A stretch of DNA of 64,000 nucleotides from JAWWPY01 sp033854735 (GTDB lineage: Bacteria > Actinomycetota > Actinomycetes > Streptosporangiales > Streptosporangiaceae): the NCBI GenBank assembly GCA_033854735.1, contig JAWWPY010000385.1, positions 36,500 through 100,499 on the forward strand, read 5' to 3'. Position 1 is the first letter of the stretch, and the number at the start of each line of letters is the position of its first letter. Under the pieces are notes generated by a model. It searched no databases and was not told the DNA's origin. It saw only the letters and a program-made list of their open reading frames with translations. This document shows positions 1 to 9,060 of the stretch, in pieces. A program made the translations under genes and the position numbers.

Positions 1-1017
1 TCGCTCATAGTGCAGGCAGGCCGTCGCCCGCCCGCCCGGCAGCAGCCGCAGCGGCGTCTCGCTCACCCGGCAGTCGTCCTCGACGAAGTCGCACCGCGGA
101 TGGAAACGGCAGCCGGCCGGCGGGCTGACCAGGCTCGGCGGGGAGCCGGGAATCGGCACCAGCGAATCGCGGACGTACTCGAAGTCCGGTGCCGAGCGAA
201 CCAGCCCCAGCGTGTAGGGGTGCCGGGGGTCGAGCAGGACCTCGCGCACCGCGCCCTCCTCCACGAGCTGCCCGCCGTACATGACGGCCACGCGCTGGCA
301 GATCTGGGCGACGACCGGCAGGTCGTGCGTCACGAAGATCAGGCTGACGCCGGACTCACGGCACAGCGCCGACAGCAGCCGCAGGATCTGGTCCTGGATG
401 GTGACGTCCAGCGCGGTCGTCGGCTCGTCGCAGAGGATGATCTCGGGATCGCAGGAGAGCGCGATGGCGATCATCACCCGCTGCCGCATGCCGCCGGAGA
501 ACTCGTGCGGGTAGGCCCGCAGCCGCCGCTCGGGGTCGGGGATGCCGACCCGGCGCATCAGTTCCAGCGCCCGCTCCATCGCCCGCGGCCGGCTGTAGCC
601 CAGATGAACCTGCGGGCCCTCAGCGATCTGCTGCCCGACCCGCATCACGGGGTTGAGCGCGCTCATCGGCTCCTGGAAGATCATCGACATCTGGGGGCCG
701 CGGATCTGGTTGAGCGCGGAGTTGCCCAGCGGCACCAGGTCCACGCCGTCCAGCAGGACCTGCCCGGAGGTCACCCGCGCCTCGGCCGGCAGCACGCCAA
801 GTATCGCGCGCAGCGTCATGCTCTTGCCGGACCCGGACTCGCCGACCAGGCCGAGTGCCTCCCCCCGCGCCACCTCGAAGGACACACCGTCGACGGCGCG
901 GACCACACCGCGGCCGCTGGATATCCGCACGTGCAGGTCGCGGACCTCCAGCATCGGGGCGTTCAGTGCTGCCCCCGCTCGCCTCCGGGGCGCCTTGAGC
1001 CCCTCCTGCTCGCTCAT
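1..1017 (-). CDS. Oligopeptide/dipeptide-type ABC transporter ATP-binding protein (C-terminus cut by window edge)
   Basis: ATPase that should power the two permeases encoded just upstream. In the minus-strand translation I see Walker A (GESGSGKS), a Q-loop (FQEPMSALNP), the ABC signature (FSGGMRQR), Walker B (ILCDEPTTALD) and the switch histidine (VTHDL). After these comes the oligopeptide-family tail with RHPYTLGL and a cysteine-rich stretch (CRFHPRC, DDC), typical of DppD/OppD. The ATG at 1017 overlaps the stop of the upstream permease as ATGA, so it is the fourth gene of one operon. The stop codon lies beyond position 1. Substrate cannot be read from the ATPase. Confidence 0.93.
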   Translation of the reverse strand, partial: MSEQEGLKAPRRRAGAALNAPMLEVRDLHVRISSGRGVVRAVDGVSFEVARGEALGLVGESGSGKSMTLRAILGVLPAEARVTSGQVLLDGVDLVPLGNSALNQIRGPQMSMIFQEPMSALNPVMRVGQQIAEGPQVHLGYSRPRAMERALELMRRVGIPDPERRLRAYPHEFSGGMRQRVMIAIALSCDPEIILCDEPTTALDVTIQDQILRLLSALCRESGVSLIFVTHDLPVVAQICQRVAVMYGGQLVEEGAVREVLLDPRHPYTLGLVRSAPDFEYVRDSLVPIPGSPPSLVSPPAGCRFHPRCDFVEDDCRVSETPLRLLPGGRATACLHYER

Positions 1018-1907
1018 GACTGGCCGGGCCGGATCAGGTCGGCGAGCCCGTCGCCGATCAGAGACAGTCCCAGGCCGACGACCACGACGGCGAGACCGGG
1101 AATGGTGGTGAGCTGCCAGTGGGTGGACAGGAAGTTCTGGCCGTCGTTGATCATGGATCCCAGGTCCGGCGTGGGTGGCGGGACGCCCAGGCCGAAGTAG
1201 CCGAGCGTCACGATGGCCAGGATGTCCTGCACGATGTCGGACATCGCGTAGATGATCGCCTGCGTGATGACATTGGGCAGCAGGTGGCGGGCCATGATGC
1301 GGACGCTGGACAGGCCGCCCGACTGGGCCGCGAGCACGTAGTCCTGCCGCTTGGCGACCAGGATCTCGCCGCGGATGATCCGCGCGTAGGAGACCCAGCC
1401 CACCACGGTGATGGCGATGTAGATGCTGCGCTCGCCCGGGCCGAGGACGAAGACCAGGGCGATGACCAGCACGTAGAACGGGAACGCGACGACGATGTCG
1501 ACCAGTCGCATGATGACCGCATCGACCCAGCCGCCGAAATAGCCAGCCACGCTGCCCGCGGCGGTGCCCAGGCAGAACGGGAACAGCACCGCGATGAACG
1601 CGATCCGCAGGTCGTTCCGGAGACCGTACAGCAGCCGGGTCCAGGTGTCCCGCCCGAGCTGGTCGGTGCCGAGCAGGTGGTGAGCACTCGGCCCGAGCAG
1701 CGACGCGCTGAGGTTCTGCGCGATCGGGTTATACGAGCTGAGCAGGGGCGCCGCAGCGGCCAGGAACAGGATGATCCCGAGGATCACGATCCCGGACATC
1801 AGCGCCGGCTGGCGGTACCACCGGCGGGCCTGGCGCGGCTGCGACTGCTCAGCCGGCACGGGCATCAGCACCGACTCTGGGTGCTCGGGGAAGGACAGCG
1901 CGCTCAT
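1014..1907 (-). CDS. ABC transporter permease, DppC/OppC type
   Basis: Inner-membrane permease of a peptide/nickel/opine-type importer, about 297 residues. It has an N-terminal cytoplasmic stretch and first membrane helix (near residues 35-58), the OppC-type periplasmic segment with HLLGTDQLGRD, and the EAA-loop region (QSGGLSSVRIMARHLLPNV) that docks on the ATPase. It ends with PPTPDLGSMI, typical of the family. The reading frame stays open far upstream, but that part overlaps the other permease in another frame. The ATG at 1907, overlapping the previous stop as ATGA, is the credible start. Confidence 0.93.
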   Translation of the reverse strand: MSALSFPEHPESVLMPVPAEQSQPRQARRWYRQPALMSGIVILGIILFLAAAAPLLSSYNPIAQNLSASLLGPSAHHLLGTDQLGRDTWTRLLYGLRNDLRIAFIAVLFPFCLGTAAGSVAGYFGGWVDAVIMRLVDIVVAFPFYVLVIALVFVLGPGERSIYIAITVVGWVSYARIIRGEILVAKRQDYVLAAQSGGLSSVRIMARHLLPNVITQAIIYAMSDIVQDILAIVTLGYFGLGVPPPTPDLGSMINDGQNFLSTHWQLTTIPGLAVVVVGLGLSLIGDGLADLIRPGQS

Positions 1908-2839
1908 CGCTCGAACCGAACTCGTGGATCCAGCGCCGCGTAGCCCAGGTCGGCCAGCAGGTTGACCAGGACGACCATGATGCCGAAGATCAGCGTGACC
2001 CCCTGCACGACGGGAAAGTCCCGCTCGAAGATCGAGTTGATCATCAGCTGGCCGATGCCCGGGACCGAGAAGACGTTCTCGATGATCACTGTGTTGCCGA
2101 TGAGGAACCCGATGTTGATGCCGAGCACCGTGACCGCCGGGATGACAGCGTTGCGCAGCACGTGCCGCAGGAACAGCCGGGGGCCGGGAACCCCCTTGGA
2201 CCTGGCGGTGGTGATGTACTCCGCGCCCAGCACGTTCAGCATGCTGGCCCGCAGGCTGCGGATGACCACCGGCGCCAGCGCCAGCGCGACGGTCAGCGCG
2301 GGCAGGAACATGGCCCGCAGATGGCCGAAGAAGCCTGCTCCGTAGCCACTGACCGGGAACAGGTGCAACTTGACCGCGAACGCCGTGATCAGCAGGAAGC
2401 CGAGCCAGAACGGCGGCATGCCCAGGCCGACCAGGGGCACCGCGCGGACGATCTGATCGCGGGCGGCATCCTTGCGGGTGGCCGCGATCATGGCCAGCGG
2501 CACGCTGATCGCGACGCCGAGCACCGCGGCATAGATGATCAGCCACAGGGTGGCCGGCAGCCGGCCGAGGATGACGCCGGCCGCCGGAACCCCGTAGAAC
2601 AGGCTCTGCCCCAGGTCGCCGTGCCCGAGACGGTCCATGAACAGCCAGTACTGGCTGAGCAGCGGCCGGTTCAGGCCCCACTCCCGGTGCAGGATGGCGA
2701 TCGAGCGGGGGGTGGCATGGATGCCCAGGATGGTCCGCGCCGGGTCACCGGGAATCAGGTGGACCATGAAGAACACGATGATCGTCACGCCGACAGCCAC
2801 GGGCACCAGCATCAGCAGCCGCCGCCCCACGAAGGCCAT
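1904..2839 (-). CDS. ABC transporter permease, DppB/OppB type
   Basis: Partner permease of the importer. The first helix (about residues 5-27) is followed by HLIPGDPA, the hallmark of DppB/OppB proteins. An EAA-type loop with EYITTARSKGVPGPRLFLRH and a C-terminal LDPRVRFER are also visible. The ATG at 2839 is preferred; a TTG three codons upstream is possible, and neither has a strong ribosome-binding site. It follows the binding-protein gene by about 45 bp and overlaps the next permease by four bases. Confidence 0.93.
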   Translation of the reverse strand: MAFVGRRLLMLVPVAVGVTIIVFFMVHLIPGDPARTILGIHATPRSIAILHREWGLNRPLLSQYWLFMDRLGHGDLGQSLFYGVPAAGVILGRLPATLWLIIYAAVLGVAISVPLAMIAATRKDAARDQIVRAVPLVGLGMPPFWLGFLLITAFAVKLHLFPVSGYGAGFFGHLRAMFLPALTVALALAPVVIRSLRASMLNVLGAEYITTARSKGVPGPRLFLRHVLRNAVIPAVTVLGINIGFLIGNTVIIENVFSVPGIGQLMINSIFERDFPVVQGVTLIFGIMVVLVNLLADLGYAALDPRVRFER

Positions 2840-2883
2840 TCGCCCCAACGGTGCTCACCGACCCCCGTGAGTGTTCTCCCTGA

Positions 2884-4446
2884 TCACTTGCTCAGCCAGA
2901 CGTTCTCCAGGTGGTAGTTGCCGAGCGGGGTGACGAAGAAGCCGTGCACGGTGGACGTGGTGGCGTAGGCGTAGGGCGAGTAGTAGAGGAACGCCATGAA
3001 CGCATCGCTGGCCGCGTGGTCCTGGATGTAGTTGTAGAGCGTCTGCCGGGCCGACGTGGACAGGGTCTGCTCAGCCAGGTGCGCGTCTTTGACGACCTGC
3101 GGGTTGTTGTAGGCGGTGTAGAACGACTTGGCTCCGGCGGCCGGGTCGACCGAGAACGTGACCAGTTCGTCCGGGTCGGGGATGTCCATCGTCCAGTAGG
3201 AAAAGGTCATGTCGTAGTTGAGGTTCTGATAGTCGGTGGCGACGGTGTTCGGGTCCAGCTGCTGGATGGCGATCTTGATGCCGAGCGGCTTGAGCTCGGA
3301 CTGCATGATCGTCGCGATGGTCACGTCGTCGGAGGTACCCGAGGGCACCAGCAGCGTCGTCGAGAACCCCTTCGGCACGCTGGACTTCGCCATCTCGGCC
3401 TTGGCCTGGGTCAGGTTGTCCTGCAGACCCGGGGTGGCCTTCTGGTAGAAGGGAACCTGCGGTGGCATGAAGGAGTTGGCCGGCGTCCCGTTACCGAACA
3501 GCACCGCCTTGACCAGCGCCTTCCGGTCGATGGCCAGCGAGATCGCGCGGCGCACGTGTACGTCCTGGAACGGCTTGCGCTTTTCGTTGAAGAGGATGTA
3601 GTCGGTCCTGGTCGAGTTGAACAGGTTCATGGTGACGCTGGATGTGCTCTTCAGGCTGCTCACCGTGGACCAGGCCGGGAATTCGTCGACCTGCGACTGG
3701 CCGCCCTTGATCTGCAGCTCCCTGGTGTTGTCGTTCGGCGTGTCGGTCCAGGTGACACTGTTCAGGTAGGGCTTGCCCGGCTGCCAGTAGTTGGTGTTGC
3801 GGACCAGCTTCAGGGCCGAGCCCTTGTGCCAGTAGCCCCACTTGAACGGCCCGGTCCCGACCGGGTGCGTGTAGAACTGGGTCTCGGTCTGGCCACCGTA
3901 GTTGGCCGGGACGATGTCGTTGGCGAACAGCGAGAGGTCAGCGAGCAGGGGCGCCCACGGGAACTTGAGGTTGATCACCACGGTCGACGGCGTCGGGGCG
4001 TCCACAGACTTGATGGCGGTGTCGATGTAACCCCAGCCCTGGGCGGCCGCGCGGGCCTGGTCGATCGAGAACTTGACGTCCGCGGAGGTCATCGGCTGGC
4101 CGGTGGAGAACTTCACCCCCTTGCGGAGCGTGAAGGTGTACGCCTCCTTGTTGGCCGAGACCGTGTAGCCGGTGGCGAGCATCGGGATCACGCTCTTGCC
4201 GTCGTTCGACACGGTGTAGAGCGGCTGGAACAGCTGCTCGAAGACCCAGATCGACTCGTTGTCGAACACGGTGGTGTTGTTCATCGACTGCGAGTCGGCG
4301 GTCCGGGCGATGACCAGGTTGCCGCCATGCACCGGCGCGCCGCTGGCACCCGACGACGTCGGGCTCGAGCCGGACCCGCAGCCGGCCAGGACTGAAAGAG
4401 CGCTGACCGTGAGCAAGGCCAGCGCTGTGGTGGTTCGGTGTCTCAC
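2884..4446 (-). CDS. Solute-binding lipoprotein, SBP family 5 (peptide/opine/nickel type)
   Basis: Extracytoplasmic substrate-binding lipoprotein of about 520 residues, the first gene of the minus-strand importer operon. The GTG at 4446 is chosen because AGGGAG lies six bases upstream. The N-terminus is then VRHRTT, a hydrophobic signal and the lipobox LAGC, followed by a Ser/Gly linker. Downstream are family-5 signatures: AYTFTLRKGVKFSTG, VGTGPFKWGYW, and VRRAISLAIDRKALV. The ligand is unknown. The divergent amidase and metallohydrolase genes suggest an amide- or acyl-amino-acid-like compound, which is inference. Confidence 0.93.
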   Translation of the reverse strand: MRHRTTTALALLTVSALSVLAGCGSGSSPTSSGASGAPVHGGNLVIARTADSQSMNNTTVFDNESIWVFEQLFQPLYTVSNDGKSVIPMLATGYTVSANKEAYTFTLRKGVKFSTGQPMTSADVKFSIDQARAAAQGWGYIDTAIKSVDAPTPSTVVINLKFPWAPLLADLSLFANDIVPANYGGQTETQFYTHPVGTGPFKWGYWHKGSALKLVRNTNYWQPGKPYLNSVTWTDTPNDNTRELQIKGGQSQVDEFPAWSTVSSLKSTSSVTMNLFNSTRTDYILFNEKRKPFQDVHVRRAISLAIDRKALVKAVLFGNGTPANSFMPPQVPFYQKATPGLQDNLTQAKAEMAKSSVPKGFSTTLLVPSGTSDDVTIATIMQSELKPLGIKIAIQQLDPNTVATDYQNLNYDMTFSYWTMDIPDPDELVTFSVDPAAGAKSFYTAYNNPQVVKDAHLAEQTLSTSARQTLYNYIQDHAASDAFMAFLYYSPYAYATTSTVHGFFVTPLGNYHLENVWLSK

Positions 4447-4563
4447 GGAAGCTCCCTGTAGTGTCCGGGCGGCCCGGGGATGGCCGCAGACGGTGTCGGG
4501 CACCGCCGACGGGCACGAAGAACAAACCTTTGTTTAGGTCAAGATGATGGTAAAACGGTCGAT

Positions 4564-4601
4564 TGTAAATAGCGGGCTGATCCTGGAACCAGATATTTAC
4601 A
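4564..4601. promoter_or_regulatory. Inverted repeat TGTAAATA-N22-TATTTACA between divergent operons
   Basis: Perfect 8-base arms at 4564-4571 and 4594-4601, in an AT-rich pocket between the importer operon (minus) and the reductase-amidase gene (plus). The position suits a shared operator controlling uptake and hydrolysis together. No regulator gene is adjacent, so the binding protein is unknown. Confidence 0.45.
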
Positions 4602-4670
4602 GCCCCGTAACGCTACGCACCGTGTTGGGGCGTCCCGCGCTGGCCGTCGCGTGTTGTAACGTTTCGCGCC

Positions 4671-6884
4671 ATGCGTTACGTGGTGCTTGGATGCGGTGCG
4701 ATCGGTGGCACCGTGGCCGCCGGTTTGGTCCGCGACGGCCACGAAGTCCTGGTCAGCGACGTCGACCCGGCCGTGGTTGACGCGGTCAACACGCGCGGGC
4801 TGCGGATCGAGGGGCCGGTGGAGAACTTCACCGTCGCGGTGCCCGCCACTGCCCCTGACGCCCTGCCGCCGAAGCTGGACGGCCCGGTCCTGGTCGCGGT
4901 CAAGGCCCAGCACACGGCGGACGCGGCCGCGGTCCTGGCCGGCCGGCTGGTGGGGGACGGGTACGTCGTCTCACTGCAGAACGGCCTGAACGCAGGGATT
5001 CTCGCCGCTGCCGTCGGCGCGGGGCGGGTCGTGGAGGCGTGCGTCAACTTCGGCGCCGACGCGCTCGAGCCGGGCGTGGTGCTGCGCGGCAACCGGGCCA
5101 CCTTCGTCGTCGGGGAAGTCGATGGCAGCGTCACCGACCGGGTCCGCGCGCTCGCCGCCGACATCGCCGACGCCCAGGTCACCGAGCACGTCCTCGGATA
5201 CCTCTGGGCCAAGGAAGCGTACGGCGCGATGCTGGCCGTCACCGCCGTCAGCGACCTGCCGATCGCCGACGTGCTGGACGATCCCCGTTACCAGCCGCTG
5301 CTGCTCTCGGCCGCCCGGCAGGTGCTGGCCCAGGCACCCGTGCCGCCGGTGCCCATCGACGGCTTCGACCCGGCCGACCTGGAAGGCTCGCTGGGGCGGC
5401 TCGCGCAGTTCAACCGGCGCTCGGCGAAGACGCACACCGGGATCTACCGGGACCTGGCGGTGCGCCGGCGCCCGACCGAGGTGCCGGCGATCCTGGGCGG
5501 CCTGGACGGCGCCCTGCTGCGCCGGACCGTCGAGCTGGTGCAGGCCATTGAGGCCGGCCAGCGCTCATGTTCGCGGGCGAACCTCGACCTGCTGGCGGCC
5601 TACGAGCGGCTGGAGCGGCTCGGCCGGCCGCTCAACGCGGTCGCGTCCGTGGCCGGAGCACCGGATCGGGCGCCAACCGGGCCGCTGGCCGGGCGCCCGG
5701 TCGCGGTCAAGGACATCATCGCCGTGGCCGGCGTGCCCACCCGGTGCGGCAGCCCGGCGAGCGACCCCGAGCCTGCCGATCACGACGCGGCCCTGGTGTC
5801 CAGCCTCCGCGCGGCCGGGGCCGATGTCTTCGCCACGACCCAGTGCCTGGAGTACGCGGCCGGGTTCGCGCATCCCGAGATCGGGGACACCCGCAATCCC
5901 CGTGACCCGTCCCGCACGTCCGGCGGGTCATCAGGCGGCTCGGCGGCGCTCGTCGGCGCGGGCGTCTGCGATCTGGCCATCGGCACGGATACCGGCGGCT
6001 CGATCCGGATCCCCGCCGCCTACTGTGGCGTTGTCGGGCTCAAGCCGACCTACGGGCTGGTTCCGACCGGCGGGATCTTCCCGCTGTCGCCCAGCTGCGA
6101 CCACGCGGGCACGCTGACGGCCAGTGTGTCCGGCGCCGCCGACCTGCTGCCCGTGCTGGCCGGCAACGGTTTGGCCGGCACCGCGCTGGCCGGCACCGCG
6201 CTGGCCGGCACCGTGCTGGCCGGCACCGTGCTGGCCGGCACCGTGCTGGCCGGGGGGGCGGGGTCAGCGACGTTCACGGTCGGTGTTCTCACCACGCAGC
6301 TCACCGACCCGTCGGTCACGGCGGAGGTCCGTGACGCAGTCCGGGCCGCGCTGGCCGCGCTGGCCGCGGCGGGCTGGCCGATACGGGAGCTGACCGCGCC
6401 CTGGCTGGATGATCTGGCTCACTGGGAGGACATGCTCGCCGTGATCGTGGCCCGGGAGGCCTGCATGGTCCACAAGGGACGGGACACGAGCCGCTACGCC
6501 GAGGGCACCAGGGCGCTGCTCACGTTCGGCGAATCGGTGGGCGACGAGCGGTATGCCCGTGCGCTGCAGCAGCGGGCCGAGCTCACGGTCGCGGTCGAGG
6601 CCAGCCTCGCGGGCGTCGATGTGCTGGCCGGCCCCACCGTCGGCTACCAGGCACCGGAGCAGGATCCCCCGTTCGGGGTCGGCGACGACTCCGGAGAAGG
6701 CCGGTTCACCGGGCCGTACAACCTCACCGGCCACCCGGCCGTCTCGATTCCCGTGGCTACCGCCGGCCTGCCAGCCGGCCTCCAGCTGGCCGGCCGCCGC
6801 GGCGCTGACCTGGAGCTGCTGCGGGTGGCTGGGGCCGCGGAGCAACTGGTCACGCCTCCAGCCAGGCTCACGATGCGTGCCTAA
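4671..6884 (+). CDS. Fusion protein: ketopantoate-reductase-like domain + amidase-signature domain
   Basis: 737 residues carrying two enzymes normally found apart. Residues 1-300 resemble the ApbA/PanE family: dinucleotide-binding GCGAIG (7-12), SLQNGLN near 101-107, and a lysine in YLWAKEAYGA (K181) where the family's catalytic lysine is expected. Residues about 301-737 are an amidase-signature enzyme with lysine K347 (PVAVKDII), the GGSSGGS serine region (418-424) and the nucleophile S444 in TDTGGSIR. All three triad positions are present, so hydrolysis of a C-N amide bond is likely. A run of LAGT(A/V) pentapeptides sits at 496-528. No Shine-Dalgarno precedes the ATG; TAACGT about ten bases upstream could be the -10 of a leaderless transcript. 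Confidence 0.9.
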   Translation: MRYVVLGCGAIGGTVAAGLVRDGHEVLVSDVDPAVVDAVNTRGLRIEGPVENFTVAVPATAPDALPPKLDGPVLVAVKAQHTADAAAVLAGRLVGDGYVVSLQNGLNAGILAAAVGAGRVVEACVNFGADALEPGVVLRGNRATFVVGEVDGSVTDRVRALAADIADAQVTEHVLGYLWAKEAYGAMLAVTAVSDLPIADVLDDPRYQPLLLSAARQVLAQAPVPPVPIDGFDPADLEGSLGRLAQFNRRSAKTHTGIYRDLAVRRRPTEVPAILGGLDGALLRRTVELVQAIEAGQRSCSRANLDLLAAYERLERLGRPLNAVASVAGAPDRAPTGPLAGRPVAVKDIIAVAGVPTRCGSPASDPEPADHDAALVSSLRAAGADVFATTQCLEYAAGFAHPEIGDTRNPRDPSRTSGGSSGGSAALVGAGVCDLAIGTDTGGSIRIPAAYCGVVGLKPTYGLVPTGGIFPLSPSCDHAGTLTASVSGAADLLPVLAGNGLAGTALAGTALAGTVLAGTVLAGTVLAGGAGSATFTVGVLTTQLTDPSVTAEVRDAVRAALAALAAAGWPIRELTAPWLDDLAHWEDMLAVIVAREACMVHKGRDTSRYAEGTRALLTFGESVGDERYARALQQRAELTVAVEASLAGVDVLAGPTVGYQAPEQDPPFGVGDDSGEGRFTGPYNLTGHPAVSIPVATAGLPAGLQLAGRRGADLELLRVAGAAEQLVTPPARLTMRA
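6156..6245 (+). repeat. Six tandem 15-bp units inside the amidase domain
   Basis: Units based on CTGGCCGGCACCGTG repeat with few substitutions and encode LAGT(A/V) pentapeptides. The unit keeps the frame. Amidases do not normally carry this insertion, so it probably forms a variable surface loop. Confidence 0.9.
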
Positions 6885-6901
6885 CGAAGGAAGGCTGCCT
6901 C

Positions 6902-7855
6902 ATGCCGTCGACAATGCTCCGCCGCACACTCCAGCTGGCCGGCCTTGAGGTGCCCGCGGTTGAGCTGACCGGCACCGAGGACGGCCCCCGGCTCACCGTC
7001 CTGGCCGGAGTGCACGGCTGTGAGTACGCGCCGATGGCGGCTGTGCGCCGGTGGGCACGCGGGCTGGCGGAACGTGAGCTACGGGGCAGCGTCGTGGCGG
7101 TGCCGGTGCTGAACCTGCCGGCGTTCCGGGCCCGCAGCCCGTTCGTGGTTCCCGAGGACGGTAAGAACCTCAACCGGTGCTTCCCCGGGGACCCGGCTGG
7201 CACGCTGGCCGAGCGGCTGGCCCATGCCACATTCACCGAGCTCATCGTCGGCTCCGACGCGCTGGTAGACGTGCACGCGGGCGACATGGTCGAGGCGCTC
7301 GAGCCGTTCGCGCTCTATGACGCGGGCCCGGGCGAGGCCAGCGCCAGGGAGCTGGCGATCGCCTACGGGCTCGGTTACATCATCCGCCAGGAACCTGGCC
7401 CGGATCGGGCGGTCGGCGGCACTACCAGCGCGGCCGCCGCCAGCGCCGGCATTCCCGCGATCATCGCCGAGGCGGGCGGCTGCGGCCTCGTGCAGCAGGT
7501 GGCGGTGGACGCGCACGTCCGCGGGCTGGACCGGGTGCTCACGCTGCTCGGCATGGTGCCCGGCGCGGCCGCCGGCGCGGGCGCGGCCGCCGGCGCGGGC
7601 GCGGGCGCGGGTCAGCCACCGGTTCGTCTCCGCCGCTTCATCTGGCTGCGCTGTGATGACGCGGGCTGGTGGGAGCCGGCGGTCCAGCCGGGCGAGACGG
7701 TAGCCGAAGGCCAGCTGCTCGGGACGGTCAGCAGCATCGACGGAGCCGAAATCTTGCAGAGGATCATCGCGCCCGCTGCTGGGGTGCCAATGTTCGTGAC
7801 GAGCTCCCCCGCGGTCGCGGCGGACGGCCTGCTGCTCGGCCTGGGCGCGAGATAG
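6902..7855 (+). CDS. Succinylglutamate desuccinylase/aspartoacylase-family zinc hydrolase
   Basis: M14-like metallohydrolase of 317 residues. The zinc site is visible as H38-x-x-E41 (GVHGCEY) and H125 in DVHAG; NLNRCFPG (about 89-96) and the EAGG motif complete the catalytic pocket. The family removes acyl groups from amino acids or related amides. An Ala/Gly-rich linker (about 222-237) separates the catalytic part from a C-terminal beta domain, as in the family. It starts 17 bp after the amidase fusion with GAAGG upstream, so the two are probably co-transcribed and act on the same amide-type substrate. Confidence 0.88.
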   Translation: MPSTMLRRTLQLAGLEVPAVELTGTEDGPRLTVLAGVHGCEYAPMAAVRRWARGLAERELRGSVVAVPVLNLPAFRARSPFVVPEDGKNLNRCFPGDPAGTLAERLAHATFTELIVGSDALVDVHAGDMVEALEPFALYDAGPGEASARELAIAYGLGYIIRQEPGPDRAVGGTTSAAAASAGIPAIIAEAGGCGLVQQVAVDAHVRGLDRVLTLLGMVPGAAAGAGAAAGAGAGAGQPPVRLRRFIWLRCDDAGWWEPAVQPGETVAEGQLLGTVSSIDGAEILQRIIAPAAGVPMFVTSSPAVAADGLLLGLGAR

Positions 7856-7883
7856 CGCCAGGGGAGCGCCGGGGAGGGCGCGG

Positions 7884-8636
<753 letters not shown>

Positions 8637-8690
8637 AGCGCTCCTCGGACCAGGGATTCTCGCTGGACAGAGTGTCCTGCGGGCCGGTGC

Positions 8691-8722
8691 TTGACAATAG
8701 CTAACATGTTCGTTAAATATTG
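8691..8722 (+). promoter_or_regulatory. Promoter with embedded operator for the ArsR-type regulator
   Basis: TTGACA (8691-8696) is followed after 17 bases by TAAATA (8714-8719). The spacer and -10 are covered by a near-perfect inverted repeat: arms CAATAGCTAAC (8695-8705) and GTTAAATATTG (8712-8722), 9 of 11 positions paired. The start codon is at 8728, so the transcript would be almost leaderless. A repressor bound here would block polymerase and could also affect the divergent SDR. Confidence 0.7.
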
Positions 8723-8727
8723 TAGAT

Positions 8728-9060
8728 ATGGCTAAGGATGCCGCTGCCGTCTTCGCTGCGCTGGCCGATCCGACCCGGCGTAATGTTGTGCAGCTCCTGA
8801 GCCATGGGCCGCGCCGGGCGGGCGAGATCGCGGCGGCGGCGGGAACCTCCGGGCCGGCGATGAGCCGGCACCTGCGGATACTGCTCACCGCCGGAGTCGT
8901 CACCGACGAGCGATCACCTGCCGACGCCCGGGTCCGCGTGTTCCACTTGCGGCCCGACTCGGTGGCCGCCGCAGCGGCCTGGCTCGACCAGCTACAGGCG
9001 CACTGGGACGAGCAGCTCCGGTCGTTCCAGCGCCACGTGACGAGGAGGAATCCGGGATGA
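8728..9060 (+). CDS. ArsR-family winged-helix transcriptional repressor
   Basis: 110 residues with the ArsR fold: ALADPTRRNVVQLL (about 11-24), a recognition helix in GTSGPAMSRHLRIL, and a wing ending RVFHLRPDS. No metal-binding cysteine pair is present, so this belongs to the non-metal branch that often regulates AHSA1 or SDR genes. It overlaps the following AHSA1-VOC gene by four bases (ATGA), a standard operon pairing. The inverted repeat over its own promoter suggests autoregulation. Confidence 0.93.
   Translation: MAKDAAAVFAALADPTRRNVVQLLSHGPRRAGEIAAAAGTSGPAMSRHLRILLTAGVVTDERSPADARVRVFHLRPDSVAAAAAWLDQLQAHWDEQLRSFQRHVTRRNPG

Noticed and set aside
1119..1943. Plus-strand frames across the permease genes
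   Set aside because: They are rich in Asp/His/Arg/Gln without motifs, as expected for antisense of membrane-protein genes.
2911..4395. Long plus-strand open frame antisense to the solute-binding protein
   Set aside because: The minus strand encodes a clear SBP with lipobox and family motifs. The plus frame is an Arg/Gly/Val-rich shadow typical of high-GC DNA.
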